From contig NZ_JAAQQR010000006.1 in assembly GCF_011742555.1 (NCBI RefSeq), forward strand, positions 62,001 through 126,000: a stretch of 64,000 nucleotides of DNA. The letters run 5' to 3'. The position numbers were made by a program, and so were the translations under genes. This document shows positions 1 through 8,364 of this stretch, in pieces; position 1 is the first letter of the stretch; each line of letters opens with the position of its first letter. Source of the stretch: Luteibacter jiangsuensis (lineage in GTDB: Bacteria; Pseudomonadota; Gammaproteobacteria; Xanthomonadales; Rhodanobacteraceae). A model generated the notes under the pieces. It ran no database searches. It was not told the origin of the DNA and saw nothing but the letters and a program-made list of their open reading frames with translations.

Positions 1-117
1 TTCGGGTGCATGCACGTAAAGGGCGACGATACGATCGTGCGCTGCCGCCGCGGCATGAAGGGCGGGATGGTCGGCAAGACGAAGGTCGCGACGGAACCAG
101 ACGATGGCTGTACTCAT
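1..117 (-). CDS. phrB: Deoxyribodipyrimidine photolyase, N-terminal part only (cut by window edge)
   Basis: The first 39 codons of a minus-strand gene begin at an ATG at 117 and run off the left edge. The translation starts MSTAIVWFRRDLRLADHPAL, the hallmark opening of the photolyase/cryptochrome family alpha/beta domain (xxWFRRDLRLxDNxAL). The product would repair UV cyclobutane pyrimidine dimers using FAD and light. Too short for a track of long ORFs; no strong ribosome site is seen upstream. The catalytic FAD domain lies outside the window, so integrity cannot be judged. Confidence 0.85.
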   Translation of the reverse strand, partial: MSTAIVWFRRDLRLADHPALHAAAAAHDRIVALYVHAPE

Positions 118-233
118 CGGCAAAGTATCCACAAAGCGCGTGAAATGAGAATCGCGCTCCATCTGCGTTCAGTGAACGGGCTTAGACTGTGTCGGCAGAC
201 GGCCACCTTCAAGGTCGTCCCCAAGGAGCCTCC

Positions 234-683
234 ATGAATATCAAGACCGTCCTCGGCCTCCCCCTGGCCGCCCTGCTCGCCACGGCGATGGCCGCCCCCG
301 CATCGGCGGCCGTGCTGACGCGCAGCGACGGCATCTACGTGCGCTGCGACCAGTGTGGCGTGGTGCAGAGCATCGAACACAACGTCACCGCCGGACGCGA
401 GCATGGCACCGCCGGCGCGGTGATCGGCGCCATCGCCGGCGGCGTCCTCGGCAACCAGGTCGGCAAGGGCAAGGGCCGCACCCTCGCCACGGTCGGCGGC
501 GCGGTGGGCGGCGGCTTCGCCGGCAACGCCATCGGCAAGGGCGGCGGCAGCGACAGCTACACGCTGCGCCTGAAGATGGGCACCGGTGGCTACACCAATG
601 TCCAGGTGAAGGACGCTTCGGCCATCCGCGAAGGCGACATCGTGGTCGTGGACGACCAGGGCAACGTGTCGCGCGTGCAGTAA
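234..683 (+). CDS. Glycine-zipper 2TM surface/outer-membrane protein
   Basis: 149 residues. The ATG at 234 follows a strong AAGGAG ribosome site about 10 nt upstream and opens a clean Sec signal peptide (LAALLATAMAAPASA), so longer in-frame starts are rejected. The mature part has a CDQCG pair near residue 40, then a Gly-rich double zipper (GAVIGAIAGGVLGNQVGKG ... GGAVGGGFAGNAIG, roughly residues 65-105) as in Rick_17kDa_Anti/SlyB-like proteins, then a small beta-rich tail ending in DIVVVDDQGNV. Probably envelope-associated, possibly structural. It is one of three relatives in this window (see 16160-16627 and 16660-17256). Exact function is not known. Confidence 0.85.
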   Translation: MNIKTVLGLPLAALLATAMAAPASAAVLTRSDGIYVRCDQCGVVQSIEHNVTAGREHGTAGAVIGAIAGGVLGNQVGKGKGRTLATVGGAVGGGFAGNAIGKGGGSDSYTLRLKMGTGGYTNVQVKDASAIREGDIVVVDDQGNVSRVQ

Positions 684-698
684 GCCGCCAGGAAGAAA

Positions 699-770
699 TG
701 TGGGAGCCGCTTCAGCGGCGATAGGTGCTTGCCCGCTGCCGCGGGATCGCCGCTGAAGCGGCTCCCACAC
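699..770. repeat. REP/BIME-type palindromic repeat
   Basis: Short unit in which GTGGGAGCCGCTTCAGCGGC is matched by its reverse complement at the other end, with a central GCCCGCTGCCGCGGG hairpin. It lies between the convergent glycine-zipper gene and pncB and ends 10 nt from the pncB stop. Same family as the copies at 3246, 9734, 10516, 25062 and 54208, here about 10 bp shorter in the middle. Confidence 0.9.
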
Positions 771-779
771 AGACAAAAA

Positions 780-1961
780 TTACGCGGCCGGCAGTTCGAA
801 CACCCTGCGCAGGTAGGCGATGTAGTCGGGATCTTCCCCACCCATGCTCTTCCCCGGCGAATCCGACAGCTTCGCCACGGGCTGACCGTTGCAGCGGGTC
901 ATCTTGATGACGATGTTGATGGGCGTCGGCCCCACGTCGTTGGTGAGATTGGTGCCCACGCCGAACGAAAGCAGGCACCGCCCGGCGAAATGCCGGTAGA
1001 GCTCCATGACGCGCGGTATGTCCAGGCTGTCGCTGAAAACCAGCGTCTTTGTGCGCGGGTCCACCCGGTTCTTCTCGTAATGCGCGATCACCCGGTCGCC
1101 CCACACGATGGGGTCGCCGGAATCGTGCCGCGCGCCGTCGAACAGCTTGCAGAAGTACATGTCGAAATCGCGCAGGAACGCATCCAGGCCGTAGACGTCG
1201 GACAGCGCGATGCCCAGGTCTCCCCGGTACTCGCGCGCCCAGGCTTCCAGCGCTGCGGTCTGCGAATCGCGCAGGCGCGGGCCCAGCGACTGGAAGGCCT
1301 GCAGGTACTCGTGCGCCATGCTGCCGATGGGTACCAGCCCCTGGCGCATCGCCAGCCAGACGTTGCTGGTGCCGGCCAGCTGCGGGCCCAGTTCGTTGCG
1401 CAGGATGCCGAGCATCTCTTCATGCCAATCGCGCGAAAAGCGGCGGCGTGTGCCGTAATCGGCGATGCGCACGCTTTCGTACCCTGGCGTGTCGCGCAGC
1501 AGCGCGATCTTCGCGCGCAGGCGCGCCCTGCCCTCGTCCAGATCGATGTCCGGACAGGTCGCCCGGAAATACAGTTCGTTCACGATGGCGAGCAGCGGCA
1601 CCTCGAACATGATGGTGTGCAGCCACGGGCCGGCGATCACGATCTCGATCTCGCCTTCCGCTTTCGTCGACGGTTGGATCGTCACGTACTTCGCGTTGAG
1701 CTGGAACAGGCCGAGGAAATCGACGAAGTCGCTGTCGATGAAGCGAAGGCTGCCCAGGTAGGCCAGCTCCTCCTCGGTGAAGCGCAGGCTGCACAGTGCC
1801 TTCAGTTCCTCGCGGATGCTGTCGATCAGCGGCACGAGGTTCACGCCGGGGGTGCGGCAGCGGAACCGGTACTCGACCTGCGCGGCCGGGTACTGGTGCA
1901 GCACCACCTGCATCATCGTGAACTTGTAGAGGTCGGTGTCGAGCAGCGATTGCACAATCAT
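780..1961 (-). CDS. pncB: Nicotinate phosphoribosyltransferase
   Basis: 393 residues, close to the E. coli enzyme (400). Converts nicotinate and PRPP to nicotinate mononucleotide in the Preiss-Handler NAD salvage route, coupled to ATP use; cytosolic. The N-terminus [18 protein letters not shown] and the later [10 protein letters not shown] segment (PRPP-binding region) are diagnostic of the family. The start ATG at 1961 overlaps the TGA of the thioredoxin-like gene by 4 nt, so the two are co-translated. The ORF could be extended upstream through the neighbouring gene in another frame, but that stretch has no family likeness. Confidence 0.95.
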   Translation of the reverse strand: MIVQSLLDTDLYKFTMMQVVLHQYPAAQVEYRFRCRTPGVNLVPLIDSIREELKALCSLRFTEEELAYLGSLRFIDSDFVDFLGLFQLNAKYVTIQPSTKAEGEIEIVIAGPWLHTIMFEVPLLAIVNELYFRATCPDIDLDEGRARLRAKIALLRDTPGYESVRIADYGTRRRFSRDWHEEMLGILRNELGPQLAGTSNVWLAMRQGLVPIGSMAHEYLQAFQSLGPRLRDSQTAALEAWAREYRGDLGIALSDVYGLDAFLRDFDMYFCKLFDGARHDSGDPIVWGDRVIAHYEKNRVDPRTKTLVFSDSLDIPRVMELYRHFAGRCLLSFGVGTNLTNDVGPTPINIVIKMTRCNGQPVAKLSDSPGKSMGGEDPDYIAYLRRVFELPAA

Positions 1962-2341
1962 GCGCTGGCGCCCGTGGCGGCGATCTGCCGGTTCACCGCG
2001 TCCACGAACGGCTGCGTGCCGGGCCAGGAGGTGATGCGGCCGAGCTTCTTGCCCCGGTGGAAAAGGAAGAAGGCGGGAATGCCGTGCAGTCCGAAACGCG
2101 TAGCCATGGTGGGATCGTCGTACACGTTGTCGTGCAGCCAGCGCACCTCCGGCCACGCGAAGCGTTCCGGCGTGAGCAGGATCTGGCGCTTGGCGATATC
2201 GCAGTTGGGACAGTCGCGCCCCCACAGGAAGAGGATGGCGATGCGGTTGTCGTCGGCGGCCAGATTGGCGTCGAGTTCGCGGTCGACGATGCGTTCCATC
2301 GGAAAGCGCTGGAAGAACTCGGGAACGCTGGTATCGGACAT
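1958..2341 (-). CDS. Thioredoxin-family protein
   Basis: 127 residues with a thioredoxin fold: the redox motif CPNC sits in [14 protein letters not shown] near residue 46, and the cis-Pro loop is in [17 protein letters not shown] near residue 90. No signal peptide, so cytosolic. ATG at 2341 is the first Met before the conserved domain. It is the first gene of a two-gene unit with pncB (4-nt overlap) and diverges from the cytochrome gene at 2424. The CPNC active site differs from the CGPC of housekeeping thioredoxins; the substrate is unknown. Confidence 0.85.
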   Translation of the reverse strand: MSDTSVPEFFQRFPMERIVDRELDANLAADDNRIAILFLWGRDCPNCDIAKRQILLTPERFAWPEVRWLHDNVYDDPTMATRFGLHGIPAFFLFHRGKKLGRITSWPGTQPFVDAVNRQIAATGASA

Positions 2342-2423
2342 GGGAAAATCCGTGATCGGGTCGAACAGCCCACATGGGGTCGGTGCGGCGATAATCCGAG
2401 GGTACCTCCACCAGGGATTTTCC

Positions 2424-3233
2424 GTGCGCACCTTTCTCGCCTGTCTGCTCCTGCTCTGTGCAGCTCCGGCCATGGCGGCCAACCTCGTCGTCGACACGGG
2501 CGCGGGGCCCCGCACGTTCACCACGGAACAGCTGCTGGCGCGGCCCGACACCCGGGACATCGAGGTACCCGGAGACGTCTCGTACCACCGCACGGCCCGT
2601 TACCGTGCCATACCGTTGCGCGCCCTCCTGCCGGGCGTGCCGGCGGACGCGCACCTGCAGTTCGTGGCGCTCGATGGCTTCGCGGCCGAGGTGCCGGCGT
2701 CACTGGCGCTGGGAGGCCGCGGCGCGGAAGCCTGGCTCGCCATCGAGCCGGCCGCCGGGTGGCCTCCGCTGGGCGAGGGCAAGCCCAGCGCCGGGCCCTT
2801 CTATCTCGTGTGGCTGCATCCGGAAGCGGCGCACGTGGGGCCCGAACAATGGCCTTACCAGGTAGCCTCGATCCGTGTGCTGGCCCCGCCCGCGGCGCGC
2901 TTCCCGGCCATGCAGCCGGCAGCGTCGCTGCCGCCGGACGCCCCAGCCCGGCGCGGCTTCGCCGTGTTCCAGCGCAACTGCCTCAGCTGCCACACCCTCA
3001 ACGGCCAGGGCGACGCGAAGCTCGGGCCGGACCTCAACCTGCCGCATAGCCCCACCGAATACCTCCGCGACGACATGTTCCGCACGCTCGTGCGCAACCC
3101 GCAGGATCTCCGGCACTGGCCGCAAGCGAAGATGCCGGGCTTCGACAGGAAAGTGCTTTCGGATGCGGATCTGGACGACCTGGTGGCGTATCTGAAGCAC
3201 ATGGCGACGCGTAAGCGGAAAGCCTCGCCGTAA
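2424..3233 (+). CDS. Periplasmic monohaem cytochrome c with N-terminal oxidoreductase-like domain
   Basis: 269 residues from a GTG start at 2424, with AGGGA about 8 nt upstream and a Sec signal peptide right behind it ([11 protein letters not shown]). Residues about 20-165 resemble the molybdopterin-oxidoreductase-like beta fold often joined to small cytochromes in Xanthomonadales (inference from the [13 protein letters not shown] and FYLVWLHPE segments). The C-terminal 90 residues are a class I cytochrome c: haem site CLSCH near residue 190 and axial Met in AKMPGF. A much longer in-frame ORF reaches back to 729 antisense to pncB, but it has no coding sense. Role: periplasmic electron transfer, partner unknown. 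Confidence 0.8.
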   Translation: MRTFLACLLLLCAAPAMAANLVVDTGAGPRTFTTEQLLARPDTRDIEVPGDVSYHRTARYRAIPLRALLPGVPADAHLQFVALDGFAAEVPASLALGGRGAEAWLAIEPAAGWPPLGEGKPSAGPFYLVWLHPEAAHVGPEQWPYQVASIRVLAPPAARFPAMQPAASLPPDAPARRGFAVFQRNCLSCHTLNGQGDAKLGPDLNLPHSPTEYLRDDMFRTLVRNPQDLRHWPQAKMPGFDRKVLSDADLDDLVAYLKHMATRKRKASP

Positions 3234-3245
3234 CGCCGGAGATTC

Positions 3246-3450
3246 TGTGGGAGCCGCTTCAGCGGCGATGGGTGCTCGCGGCAAGGTTGCCCGCTGCCGC
3301 GGGATCGCCGGCATAGCCGGCTCCCACAATGAGCAGGTCGGCTCCCACAAAAGAGCGGCCTGCTTTCTGTGGGAGCCGCTTCAGCGGCGATGGGTGCTCG
3401 CGGCAAGATGGCCCGCTGCCGCGGGATCGCCGGCATAGCCGGCTCCCACA
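3246..3450. repeat. Two tandem REP units, 122-bp period
   Basis: Two near-identical 83-bp palindromic units (3246-3328 and 3368-3450) are separated by a 39-bp linker that contains a further CGGCTCCCACA half site. Start-to-start distance is 122 bp, the same period as the array at 25084-26714 but in reverse orientation. Both units carry the sequence CATAGCCGGCTCCCAC (3312-3327 and 3434-3449) recognised by the IS110 element described below. The stop codon of the neighbouring aminopeptidase lies inside the second unit. Confidence 0.9.
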
Positions 3451-4484
3451 GTAGCGCGCGACAAGCGTTCGAGTTCCTGGGTACGTGCCGCCGGAGACAG
3501 CTTCGCCAGCACTCTCACCCGCGCAAAGAACGCCGGCCACGAGCGGCCGGTTTCTTCGAACAGTGCCGCGAACGACGGCACCCAGGTGTCGTAAAGGCCG
3601 AACGGCAACAGCATTGCGTTGTTGAGGGATCGCGACATCCAACGGTCGTAGCGGTGATCGCCGTCGGCCTCGCCGTCGCGCCACACGAGGTAGCGCCCAC
3701 GGAAGTCCTCGAACTCCTCCGCCTTGGCCACGCGCTTCGCTTCGTCGGTCCAGGGCTCGGCATAGAGGGCTTTCAGGCGCTCCCGCAAGGCCAGCACCTG
3801 CTGCGTGAATGCACGCTCCAGCGCGTCGCCCTTTTCGTCGGGCTGCGGCAGGTTCCGCGCGGAACGCCATTCGCGCAGGCCTTCGCGCTCCACGAAGCTG
3901 GCGAACGACTCGTTGAACGACGAGTCGTCCTTCACGTAGATCTTCTGGTGCGCAAGCTCGTGGAAGATTGTGCCGGCGAGTTCGTCGTCGTCCCAGCGCA
4001 GCATGCTGCTCAGTATCGGATCGGCAAACCATCCCAGCGTGGAGTACGCCGGCACTTCGCCGATGGCGACGTCGTGGCCCAGAGCCTTCTCACGCGCGGC
4101 CTCGCGCCGGGCGAGGTCCTGATCGAAATAACCGCGGTAGGCGACACAACCGGCGATAGGAAAACAATGCGTCACCGGCGACACGGAGAGCGCCGGCGTG
4201 GCGAACACGTTCCAGGCACCCCATGGACGATCGAGCTGCACGTAATACGTGTAGCTGCGATTGTCCGGCAGATCCAGCTGCGAGGACGCGAAGCGCCGGG
4301 CCTCAATGGCCAGTTCGAGCCGGCGACGGGTGGCTTGCGGAACCTTCGGGTCCGCAAGCACCTTCGCGATCGGGCGGCGTTCGTGGAGAAGCGCCGCCTG
4401 CCCATGGGCCACGTGGGCGTAGTAACCGATGGAGCGGCACCCCGAGACCAGGAGCACGAGGATGGCGGCGATGGCGATGCGCAT
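3381..4484 (-). CDS. Putative lipoprotein aminopeptidase (zinc metallopeptidase)
   Basis: 367 residues. The N-terminus MRIAIAAILVLLVSGCRS is a lipoprotein signal with Cys at residue 16, so the protein is probably membrane-anchored in the periplasm. The zinc motif HELAHQ sits near residue 187, preceded by an FADPILSSML segment typical of the predicted aminopeptidase family (Pfam PF10023, Aminopep). The last ~24 residues (after ERLSRATV) are encoded by the REP palindrome at 3368-3450, which also supplies the TGA; the original stop seems to have been lost or replaced when the REP arrived. Followed 20 nt upstream by cytochrome b561 in the same direction. Confidence 0.85.
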   Translation of the reverse strand: MRIAIAAILVLLVSGCRSIGYYAHVAHGQAALLHERRPIAKVLADPKVPQATRRRLELAIEARRFASSQLDLPDNRSYTYYVQLDRPWGAWNVFATPALSVSPVTHCFPIAGCVAYRGYFDQDLARREAAREKALGHDVAIGEVPAYSTLGWFADPILSSMLRWDDDELAGTIFHELAHQKIYVKDDSSFNESFASFVEREGLREWRSARNLPQPDEKGDALERAFTQQVLALRERLKALYAEPWTDEAKRVAKAEEFEDFRGRYLVWRDGEADGDHRYDRWMSRSLNNAMLLPFGLYDTWVPSFAALFEETGRSWPAFFARVRVLAKLSPAARTQELERLSRATVGAGYAGDPAAAGHLAASTHRR

Positions 4485-4504
4485 CGCGCCATTGTGCCGT
4501 ACCT

Positions 4505-5047
4505 TCAATCCGGCGTGCGCCCCCCGGTCATCGATTGCAGCACGCCGTCCCTGCGAATGAGCCCGTGCATCAGCGCCGCGCCCATGTGCGCCAGGAAGGT
4601 GAGGAAGAACAGCCACGCGAGGTAGCGATGTGCCTCGCGCAGCCAGGCGAACACGAGGGGATCGCTCGGCAGGATGGGTGGCAACAGCAGGCCGCCGCCC
4701 AGCGTCACCGGGTAATTGCCGGCCGAGAGCATGCCCCACCCGATCAGCGGCAGCGCGATCATCAAGGCGTAGAGCAGCCAGTGCGACGCATGGGCGGCCA
4801 GCTTTTGCCACAACGGCATGTCCGCCGGCAGCGGCGGCGCCGGATGCGTCAGGCGGAAGCCCAGGCGAATGAGCGCCAGCACGAAGATGGTGATGCCCAG
4901 CGGCTTGTGGATCGCCAGAAGCCAGTCGTGCTTCGTCTCCACGGTGCTCACCATGCCGGCGCCGACGAAGAGCATGGTCAGGATCATCAGCGCCATCAAC
5001 CAATGCAGCACCCGCGCGAAGGGATGGAACGTGTCGGAACGGCTCAT
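4505..5047 (-). CDS. Cytochrome b561 family membrane protein
   Basis: 180 residues with four membrane helices (approximate residues 15-35, 45-62, 90-110, 140-162). Haem-ligand histidines lie in RVLHWLMA, IHKPLG, HASHWLLY and HRYLAWL, as in the bacterial CybB group. It likely passes electrons from quinol to a periplasmic acceptor. Its ATG overlaps the TGA of the catalase-like gene by 4 nt, so it is probably the membrane electron donor partner of that protein. Catalase-like plus b561 plus ECF sigma is a recurrent proteobacterial module. Confidence 0.9.
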   Translation of the reverse strand: MSRSDTFHPFARVLHWLMALMILTMLFVGAGMVSTVETKHDWLLAIHKPLGITIFVLALIRLGFRLTHPAPPLPADMPLWQKLAAHASHWLLYALMIALPLIGWGMLSAGNYPVTLGGGLLLPPILPSDPLVFAWLREAHRYLAWLFFLTFLAHMGAALMHGLIRRDGVLQSMTGGRTPD

Positions 5048-6132
5048 CGCTTGTCCTCCCCCGGATGCTTCGTGCCCGGCACGTGGGCTTCCTCGCTCGT
5101 ACGGCGGAGGTACGAGTCCGCATAGGTGGCCGAGCGTGCGGCGAGCAGCGGATCGTCGGACGTCTCGATGCCGCGCGGCAGGATCGTCGGATCGTAGTTC
5201 ACGTCACGGCACGGGCCGTCGGCCTGCGGCTGCGAAGAAGTGAGCACGAGCGTGCCGGCGTCCACCGTTCTGCGGTCGTCGGGCCACGCGATCGTCGCGT
5301 CGTCCACGGCGTCGCCGGGTGCGGCGAAGACCATTTGCAGGTGCCAGCGCAGTGGGCCCGCGGTGAGGCGCTTCCCGATGTCCGCGGCGAGGTAGTCGGT
5401 GTCGCCGGCGGCCGGGCCGCCGTCTCCTTCCGCCGGCTGTTCCGGCACCATCGCCCAGCGCACGGCATGGCGGTCGCCCGCCGCATCGCGCAGATAGAAG
5501 GCGTTGATGCTGCGATAGGTCTCGGTGGCGTAGCTGGCCGACGGCTTCGCGGTCTTCACCCAGGCGAGGAATCGCGCGGTTTCCGGATGGCTGGTGAAGA
5601 ACGCCTTCGTCTTGGCGGGATCGGGTTTGCCCGTTGCCGGGTCGGCATGCGTGGCCATCTGCAGCGCGTAGAAGGCCTGCGGCGTGGACACCGGGAACAC
5701 CGCCATGGCGTTCATGCCGGTGCGCCACTGCTCGCCGTCGGGCAGGTCGAAACGCAGCGCGAGGCTGCGGATGGGCACGCTGCTGTCGGCCGCATAGGGA
5801 TTGCTGCCCGGGAGCGCGAAGCGGCCCACCACGGGGGTGGAGGTACCCGCGGCGAAAAGCGGGGCGGTGGAAAAGCCCGCCAGGGCGCCATTGGCTTCGA
5901 AGCGGCCGGCGACACAGACGCCCTTGGCATGGTTGCGCCGGAACCCCGCGTGCTCGCCGCCGTTCGCCGCCACGGCGTTCACCAGGCGGTGCGGCGTGAG
6001 CCGGTCCGGCGCGAGCCAGCCCGCCACATAGCCGAAGGCGGCCGCGGACCCGGCCACGGCCAGGCCGATCAAGGCCCAGCGCCAGGCCGTATGGGTCGGA
6101 GGGCGGGAGCGTGGCCCGGTTTCGTCTGTCAT
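5044..6132 (-). CDS. Catalase-family peroxidase, membrane-anchored (SrpA-like)
   Basis: 362 residues. An N-terminal membrane helix (WALIGLAVAGSAAAFGYVAGWL, about residues 18-40) exports it to the periplasmic side; the rest is a small catalase core. The distal His/Asn-type region is GFRRNHAKGVCVAGRFEANG, and the long catalase C-terminal domains are missing, as in SrpA-type minicatalases with peroxidase rather than dismutase activity (family knowledge). ATG at 6132 is the only Met before the helix. First gene of a two-gene unit with cytochrome b561, divergent from the ECF sigma gene and probably under its control via the promoter at 6166-6193. Confidence 0.88.
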   Translation of the reverse strand: MTDETGPRSRPPTHTAWRWALIGLAVAGSAAAFGYVAGWLAPDRLTPHRLVNAVAANGGEHAGFRRNHAKGVCVAGRFEANGALAGFSTAPLFAAGTSTPVVGRFALPGSNPYAADSSVPIRSLALRFDLPDGEQWRTGMNAMAVFPVSTPQAFYALQMATHADPATGKPDPAKTKAFFTSHPETARFLAWVKTAKPSASYATETYRSINAFYLRDAAGDRHAVRWAMVPEQPAEGDGGPAAGDTDYLAADIGKRLTAGPLRWHLQMVFAAPGDAVDDATIAWPDDRRTVDAGTLVLTSSQPQADGPCRDVNYDPTILPRGIETSDDPLLAARSATYADSYLRRTSEEAHVPGTKHPGEDKR

Positions 6133-6165
6133 GTCTGCATCCTGTCCAGGTGGTCGTTCCAGGGT

Positions 6166-6233
6166 GGGACGTACGTCAGGGACTTTTATTCCCTCCCCCG
6201 GGAATAATCCACGGCACGGGACGTCATACGTCC
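6166..6233. promoter_or_regulatory. Mirror-image divergent ECF sigma promoters
   Basis: An inverted repeat, TTATTCCC (6186-6193) and GGGAATAA (6200-6207), supplies a -35-like GGGAATAA on each strand. On the plus strand it is followed after exactly 14 nt by CGTCAT (6222-6227); on the minus strand, after exactly 14 nt, by CGTCCC (6171-6166). This GGGAATAA-N14-CGTC layout matches the general form of ECF promoters (GGAA-type -35, CGTC -10). The -10 areas lie in the palindromes GACGTACGTC (6168-6177) and GGACGT-CAT-ACGTCC (6219-6233). It sits between the sigma gene and its probable targets. Confidence 0.75.
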
Positions 6234-6258
6234 GACGACCGCCCGGCGGAGGCCCGGC

Positions 6259-6771
6259 ATGCCCACCCCGAACATTGACGACGAACTGCGCACGATGCTG
6301 CCGCGCCTGCGGCGCTTCGCGCTTTGGCTCGCCCGGGATGTCCATGCCGCGGACGATCTCGTGCAGTCCACAATCGAACGCGCGCTGTCGCGCTGGAAGA
6401 CGCGACGGGAGGAACATAGCCTGCGCGCCTGGCTCTTTTCGATCCTCTACCGACTTTTTCTTGATGGAAAACGCCGCGCCAGTCGCTATGCGCTGCTGAT
6501 CGGATCGCTGTCGGAAGAAGAGCCCACATGGCCCTCGGCGGAACGCGTGGCCGTGGCGCACTCCACGCTGGCCGCTTTCGCCGCGCTGCCGCCGGAACAG
6601 CGCAGCCTGCTGATCTGGGTCTCGGTCGAGGGCCTGAGCTACCAGGAGGTGGCCGACATCCTCGACGTACCGATCGGCACCGTCATGTCCCGCCTCTCCC
6701 GCGCGCGCCGCGCCTTGCGCCAGCTTGGCGAAGGCGACCCCCAATCCCCTTCCCTGCGACTGTTGAAATGA
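6259..6771 (+). CDS. ECF-type RNA polymerase sigma factor
   Basis: 170 residues. Region 2 (about residues 10-75) carries DDLVQSTIERALSRW and LRAWLFSILYRLFLDGKRR; region 4 (about 108-160) carries PPEQRSLLIWVSVEGLSYQEVADILDVPIGTVMSRLSRARRALR. Only sigma-2 and sigma-4 are present, as expected for group IV. It directs transcription of its own operon and probably the divergent catalase-like/b561 genes. Its TGA overlaps the ATG of the anti-sigma gene (ATGA). The likely inducing signal is oxidative or envelope stress, inferred from the neighbours. Confidence 0.93.
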   Translation: MPTPNIDDELRTMLPRLRRFALWLARDVHAADDLVQSTIERALSRWKTRREEHSLRAWLFSILYRLFLDGKRRASRYALLIGSLSEEEPTWPSAERVAVAHSTLAAFAALPPEQRSLLIWVSVEGLSYQEVADILDVPIGTVMSRLSRARRALRQLGEGDPQSPSLRLLK

Positions 6772-7514
6772 ACCTCACGCCTCCGAGCGAACACGATATC
6801 CACGCCTACGTGGACGGCCACCTGGACGACCCGCGCCGGGGCGAGGTGGAGCGCTACCTGTCGCGCCATGCGGAACAGGCCGACGAGGTCCACGCCTGGC
6901 GCCAGGATGCGCAGCAGTTGCGGGCCCTGCTGGCGGGCGACCTGGCGCCGGCGCCGGCGCTGGACCCGTCGCGCGTGCGCGAGCGCGCACGGCAACGGCG
7001 CTTCGCGCGCCTGGGCATGGCCGCCGGCATCGTCCTGTGCCTCTTCGTCGGCGGTATCGCGGGCTGGGCCGCCCGCGGCATCGGTTCCGGCGATGCGCCG
7101 ATGGCGGACGCGATGCAGGCCTACCGGCTGCTCGCGCTGGATCGTGGCGTCGGCATGGACATCACCACCGGCAACGAGAACGACCTGCGCTCCTGGCTCT
7201 CCGGCCGCGTGGGACAGGACGTGCGCCTGCCGGACCTCGCCGATGCCGGCTTCCGGCCCATCGGCGGCCGCCTGTTCGCGACGAACGAGGGACCGGCGGC
7301 CATGGTGCTTTACGACGACGGCAGCGGGCATACGGTGAGCTTCTATGTCCGGCCGCCGGGGCCGGCGCGGCATTTCCTGCCGCGCGGCACCCGCGAGGAC
7401 GACGGTCTGCTGGCGAACTACTGGTCGGAAGGCGGCCACAACTACGCCGTGGTGGCGGTGGCCGATGCCGCCGGCCGGCAGGCGGCGGAGCGCGTCACCG
7501 GCAAGGCGATCTGA
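6768..7514 (+). CDS. Membrane-bound anti-sigma factor
   Basis: 248 residues starting at the ATG that overlaps the sigma stop. The N-terminal ~80 residues (HDIHAYVDGHLDDPRRGEVERYL) are the cytosolic anti-sigma domain that would bind the sigma factor; no HxxxCxxC zinc site is present. One membrane helix follows (about residues 83-105, GMAAGIVLCLFVGGIAGWAA), then a ~140-residue periplasmic domain with FRPIGGRLFATNEGPAAMVLYDD, typical of the RsiW-like/ChrR-unrelated group seen next to catalase-b561 modules. Release of sigma probably needs a periplasmic signal. Confidence 0.9.
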   Translation: MNLTPPSEHDIHAYVDGHLDDPRRGEVERYLSRHAEQADEVHAWRQDAQQLRALLAGDLAPAPALDPSRVRERARQRRFARLGMAAGIVLCLFVGGIAGWAARGIGSGDAPMADAMQAYRLLALDRGVGMDITTGNENDLRSWLSGRVGQDVRLPDLADAGFRPIGGRLFATNEGPAAMVLYDDGSGHTVSFYVRPPGPARHFLPRGTREDDGLLANYWSEGGHNYAVVAVADAAGRQAAERVTGKAI

Positions 7515-7546
7515 CGGCGCCACAACGGGACGGGCCGCGGCACCTC

Positions 7547-7672
7547 GTAGGAGCGCGCCCTGCGCGCGACATGTTTTCGCGCCAGTTCCCAACCTTGCGC
7601 CCCAGCTCCGGGGCACGGCCTCAAAACATGTCGTACCCGACGCGGGCATAAACGCGCAGGGCGCGCTCCTAC
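7547..7672. repeat. Large inverted repeat of a second intergenic family (GTAGGAGCGCGCCCTGCGCG)
   Basis: Outer arms CGTAGGAGCGCGCCCTGCGCG (from 7546) and CGCGCAGGGCGCGCTCCTACG (to about 7673) are near-perfect complements. Inner arms GACATGTTTT and AAAACATGTC also pair, so the whole 126-bp block can fold into one long stem. It is unrelated in sequence to the GTGGGAGCC REPs. It fills the gap between the convergent anti-sigma gene and lolD and contributes the lolD stop codon (7669-7671). Confidence 0.85.
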
Positions 7673-8364
7673 GTGCGCTCGTGCAGTTCGCCGGAGTGCA
7701 GTTCCAGCGTGCGGTCCATGCGGCCGGCCAGCCGCGAGTCGTGCGTGACGAGCACGAAGCTCGTCCCGATCTCGCGGTTGAGTTCCAGCATCAACTCGTA
7801 CACGTGCGCGGCATTGGCCTCGTCGAGGTTGCCGGTGGGCTCGTCACCCAGCACGCACGCGGGACGCGTGACCAGCGCGCGGGCCACGGCGCAGCGCTGA
7901 CGTTCGCCGCCGGACATCTCCGCCGGACGATGGCGCAGGCGCGCGGAGAGCCCCACGCGCTCCAGCAACGCCGTCGCTTCCTTTTCGGCCTGCCCGATCG
8001 ACACGCCGCGGATGAGCAGCGGCATGCACACGTTCTCGAGCGCCGTGAATTCCGGCAGCAGGTGGTGGAACTGGTAGATGAAGCCGAGCGAGCGGTTGCG
8101 CTCACGGCCGCGCTCGGCATCCGACAGCTCGGAAAGTACCCTGCCGTTCACCTCCACCTTGCCTGCGGTGAGCGTGTCGAGGCCGCCGATGATGTGCAGC
8201 AGCGTGGACTTGCCGGAACCCGACGCACCGACGATGGCCATGGTCTCGCCACGACGCAGCGCGAAGTTCACGTTGGAAAGGACGCCCGTGCGCAGGTCGC
8301 CCTCCTCATAGACCTTGGCGACGCCGGTGGCGCGCAGAACGATGTCGTCGTTTGGCTTATTCAT
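7669..8364 (-). CDS. lolD: Lipoprotein-releasing ABC transporter ATPase LolD
   Basis: 231 residues, usual length. Walker [10 protein letters not shown] (about 45-53), Q-loop in [17 protein letters not shown], signature MSGGERQR (about 147-154), Walker [13 protein letters not shown] and H-loop VTHD are all present. It powers extraction of outer-membrane lipoproteins from the inner membrane for the Lol pathway. The ATG overlaps the permease stop by 8 nt. The TAG stop falls inside the inverted repeat at 7547-7672, so the last residues (ELHERT) are set by the repeat edge. Confidence 0.95.
   Translation of the reverse strand: MNKPNDDIVLRATGVAKVYEEGDLRTGVLSNVNFALRRGETMAIVGASGSGKSTLLHIIGGLDTLTAGKVEVNGRVLSELSDAERGRERNRSLGFIYQFHHLLPEFTALENVCMPLLIRGVSIGQAEKEATALLERVGLSARLRHRPAEMSGGERQRCAVARALVTRPACVLGDEPTGNLDEANAAHVYELMLELNREIGTSFVLVTHDSRLAGRMDRTLELHSGELHERT

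Noticed and set aside
10-237. 75-codon plus-strand ORF at the left edge
   Set aside because: Antisense to the photolyase start and overlaps the ribosome site of the glycine-zipper gene; no signature.
729-2423. Long in-frame extension of the cytochrome gene back through pncB
   Set aside because: Antisense to pncB and its partner; the signal peptide right after GTG 2424 marks the true start.
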